Shown in pieces: positions 43,028 to 44,140 of a stretch of 44,140 nucleotides of DNA. This DNA is from Pseudomonadota bacterium (lineage in GTDB: Bacteria > SZUA-182 > DTGQ01), in the NCBI GenBank assembly GCA_030625085.1, contig DAOURK010000022.1, positions 1 through 44,140 on the forward strand, read 5' to 3'. The notes beneath the pieces are model-generated. The model was not told the origin of the DNA. It did not search any database and saw only the letters and a program-made list of their open reading frames with translations. The first letter of the stretch is position 1; each line of letters starts with the position of its first letter. Position numbers and translations under genes: made by a program.

Positions 43028-43365
43028 AAGTTGCCGTTGTGATCGAGGATATCAGGGGAAAAGTATTATTAATGGTGGCCATATTCTAATTCCGAAGCCG
43101 CCAGGGAAAAAAGCAACTGTGTCAAAAACAAAAAGCTCGCAAAAGATTTAGAAGACGAGCTGTAATTGAACCAATCATTGGTCAGTTGAAGGCAGATTAT
43201 CGATTGATTAGAAATTTTTTAAAAGGAAGCCTTGTGGATAGTATTAATTTAATGCTGGCTGCTTCTTCTTTTAACTTCAAGAAGCTCATGAGAGAGCTTC
43301 AATATTTTCTATTCCTTTTTCAAAATTTTTATCTAAGAGCTTTTAGGATAAACCTGCTGCTCTAA
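43028..43365 (+). pseudogene. Frameshifted C-terminal remnant of an IS5-type transposase
   Basis: The first part (CRCDRGYQGKSIINGGHILIPKP) and the second part (RKRFRRRAVIEPIIGQLKAD, then YRLIRNFLKGSLVDSINLML) match consecutive stretches of an IS5-type DDE transposase C-terminus. They are in different frames, joined by a frameshift at about 43120. It ends at TAA 43363-43365. No inverted-repeat ends are obvious. It is an inactive relic. Confidence 0.7.
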
Positions 43366-44140
43366 GGATAACCCAAAAGGCTTTTATCAGGATCGATTAA
43401 TCAAATATTAAGTTCCAATAATATACCTATAATAAATATATTATAAAGTACACAAAAAAAATCCTTCGGGATATTTTAAAATAGTTTCGATAATCACTTG
43501 TTTTCTTTTATCTAACATTTCAGGGTCCATATTAACAATGAAGATATGTGGTATCAATCACATGTCCTTATCTTTCCTATTAACGCTATAGTTTTGTCAT
43601 TTCAAAAATACCACATCCATAATAACAATCGAAGTTATTTTTTATTTCACTGCTTGCTAACCGAACATTTTCATAAAAATCTCCTTTATCATCAACAGGT
43701 TCTGTCAAAAATATTTCAGTAAAATTCTTTTAATGTTTTAAATATTAAGCAATTAAGGGAAAGCCTTTTCCCTCCCCCTTAAATCAATACAAAAAAAATA
43801 AATAATAGTCGCCGTGCTTGTGGATTTGTGGGTAAGTGGCCGTGTTTACGAAGTCTGTGGAAAAATTGCTTTTTATTTTTCCACAGACGCAGTGGCTACT
43901 TATCCACACATCCACAAGCAATTTTAATCTTTAACTAAATTCAATTTTTTCCAAAATAGTCTTTGTCTCCTACAATTTTTGGGATAACATATTGACCTTA
44001 AACACCGATTTTCACACCTTTGTTAATCGTCATAATTATACCCAATCGTCAAAAGCATGGACTGTATTATTATAAATAAACTGGAAAGCCCAGCTCAAAA
44101 CCTTCTAAAATAGGTAATCTTATATGCACGCTTATTTATT
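43366..44140. other. Non-coding end of window
   Basis: No gene is supported here. The main structure is the long inverted repeat with DnaA-box-like sequences at 43815-43920. The rest is AT-rich and I see nothing else. Confidence 0.6.
43815..43920. repeat. 106-bp inverted repeat carrying four DnaA-box-like sequences
   Basis: The arms TGCTTGTGGATTTGTGGGTA and, inverted from the other end, TGCTTGTGGATGTGTGGATA pair nearly fully. An inner pair GTCTGTGGAAAAA/TTTTTCCACAGAC continues the hairpin. It contains TTATCCACA (43900-43908), the consensus DnaA box, plus TGTGGGTAA (43827), TGTGGAAAA (43856) and TTTTCCACA (43877), arranged head to head. It could be a miniature mobile element, a DnaA-binding site or part of an origin. 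The sequence alone does not decide. Confidence 0.7.

Noticed and set aside
43815-43920. CRISPR-like or ordinary terminator structure.
   Set aside because: There is only one inverted pair, no direct repeats with spacers, and no upstream gene to terminate.
1-44140. tRNA, rRNA, CRISPR arrays or riboswitches anywhere in the window.
   Set aside because: I saw no tRNA-like T-arm signatures outside genes or repeats, no spaced direct repeats, no rRNA sequence and no known riboswitch core upstream of the biosynthetic genes. A covariance-model search would be decisive.

Overview
The window is AT-rich bacterial DNA with the standard genetic code. TGA is the normal stop of several genes (for example at 9961, 11526 and 15647), but it is read through in one selenoprotein gene. 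A lipoprotein, a glycosyltransferase family 9 (heptosyltransferase-like) gene and an NrfH-type multiheme cytochrome c suggest a didermic bacterium with anaerobic-style respiration. GuaB3-type IMP dehydrogenase, many wide intergenic gaps and many miniature inverted-repeat elements suggest a deep-branching or candidate-phylum lineage. I cannot name the taxon from this sequence.

Layout. 1-7000 is an envelope and exported-protein region. It holds a GNAT-like gene whose start lies antisense to a Gly-rich gene remnant, an alkaline-phosphatase-superfamily/TPR protein, a short exported Leu/Pro/Thr-rich protein and a lipoprotein with Asp-rich calcium-binding-type repeats. 7236-10800 carries a YdjM-type membrane protein overlapping hflX (probable AUU start), and a DUF3108 protein. 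10997-14750 has a single-domain response regulator and a tight three-gene operon, NamZ-like muramidase, nucleotidyltransferase and sugar kinase, best explained as MurNAc salvage. 15053-18803 has a DciA-like protein, a selenocysteine-containing DUF1573/thioredoxin-like exported protein and an eight-heme cytochrome. 19025-21941 has cysteine synthase and an exported protein.

22672-39104 is a long minus-strand housekeeping block: accA, dnaE, guaA, guaB3, a DnaC-like ATPase with a partner gene, coaX, birA, nadC, valS, a response regulator and a family 9 glycosyltransferase. 39721-43365 is a plus-strand accessory zone with an alpha/beta hydrolase, a flippase remnant, a family 4 glycosyltransferase and two decayed transposases. 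It ends in a long inverted repeat carrying DnaA-box-like sequences.

The best candidate for something new is the gene at 15999-17516. An in-frame TGA replaces the first Cys of the DUF1573 Cys-Gly-Cys motif. A 7-bp hairpin with a GGA loop sits about 24 nt downstream, as expected of a bacterial SECIS. The protein also carries a CcmH-like CX4C segment and a thioredoxin-like domain, and it lies beside the multiheme cytochrome. Other strong points are the NamZ-MurU-AmgK-like operon, the hflX AUU start, nested miniature elements that share interiors but have different ends, and elements that supply stop codons to neighbouring genes.
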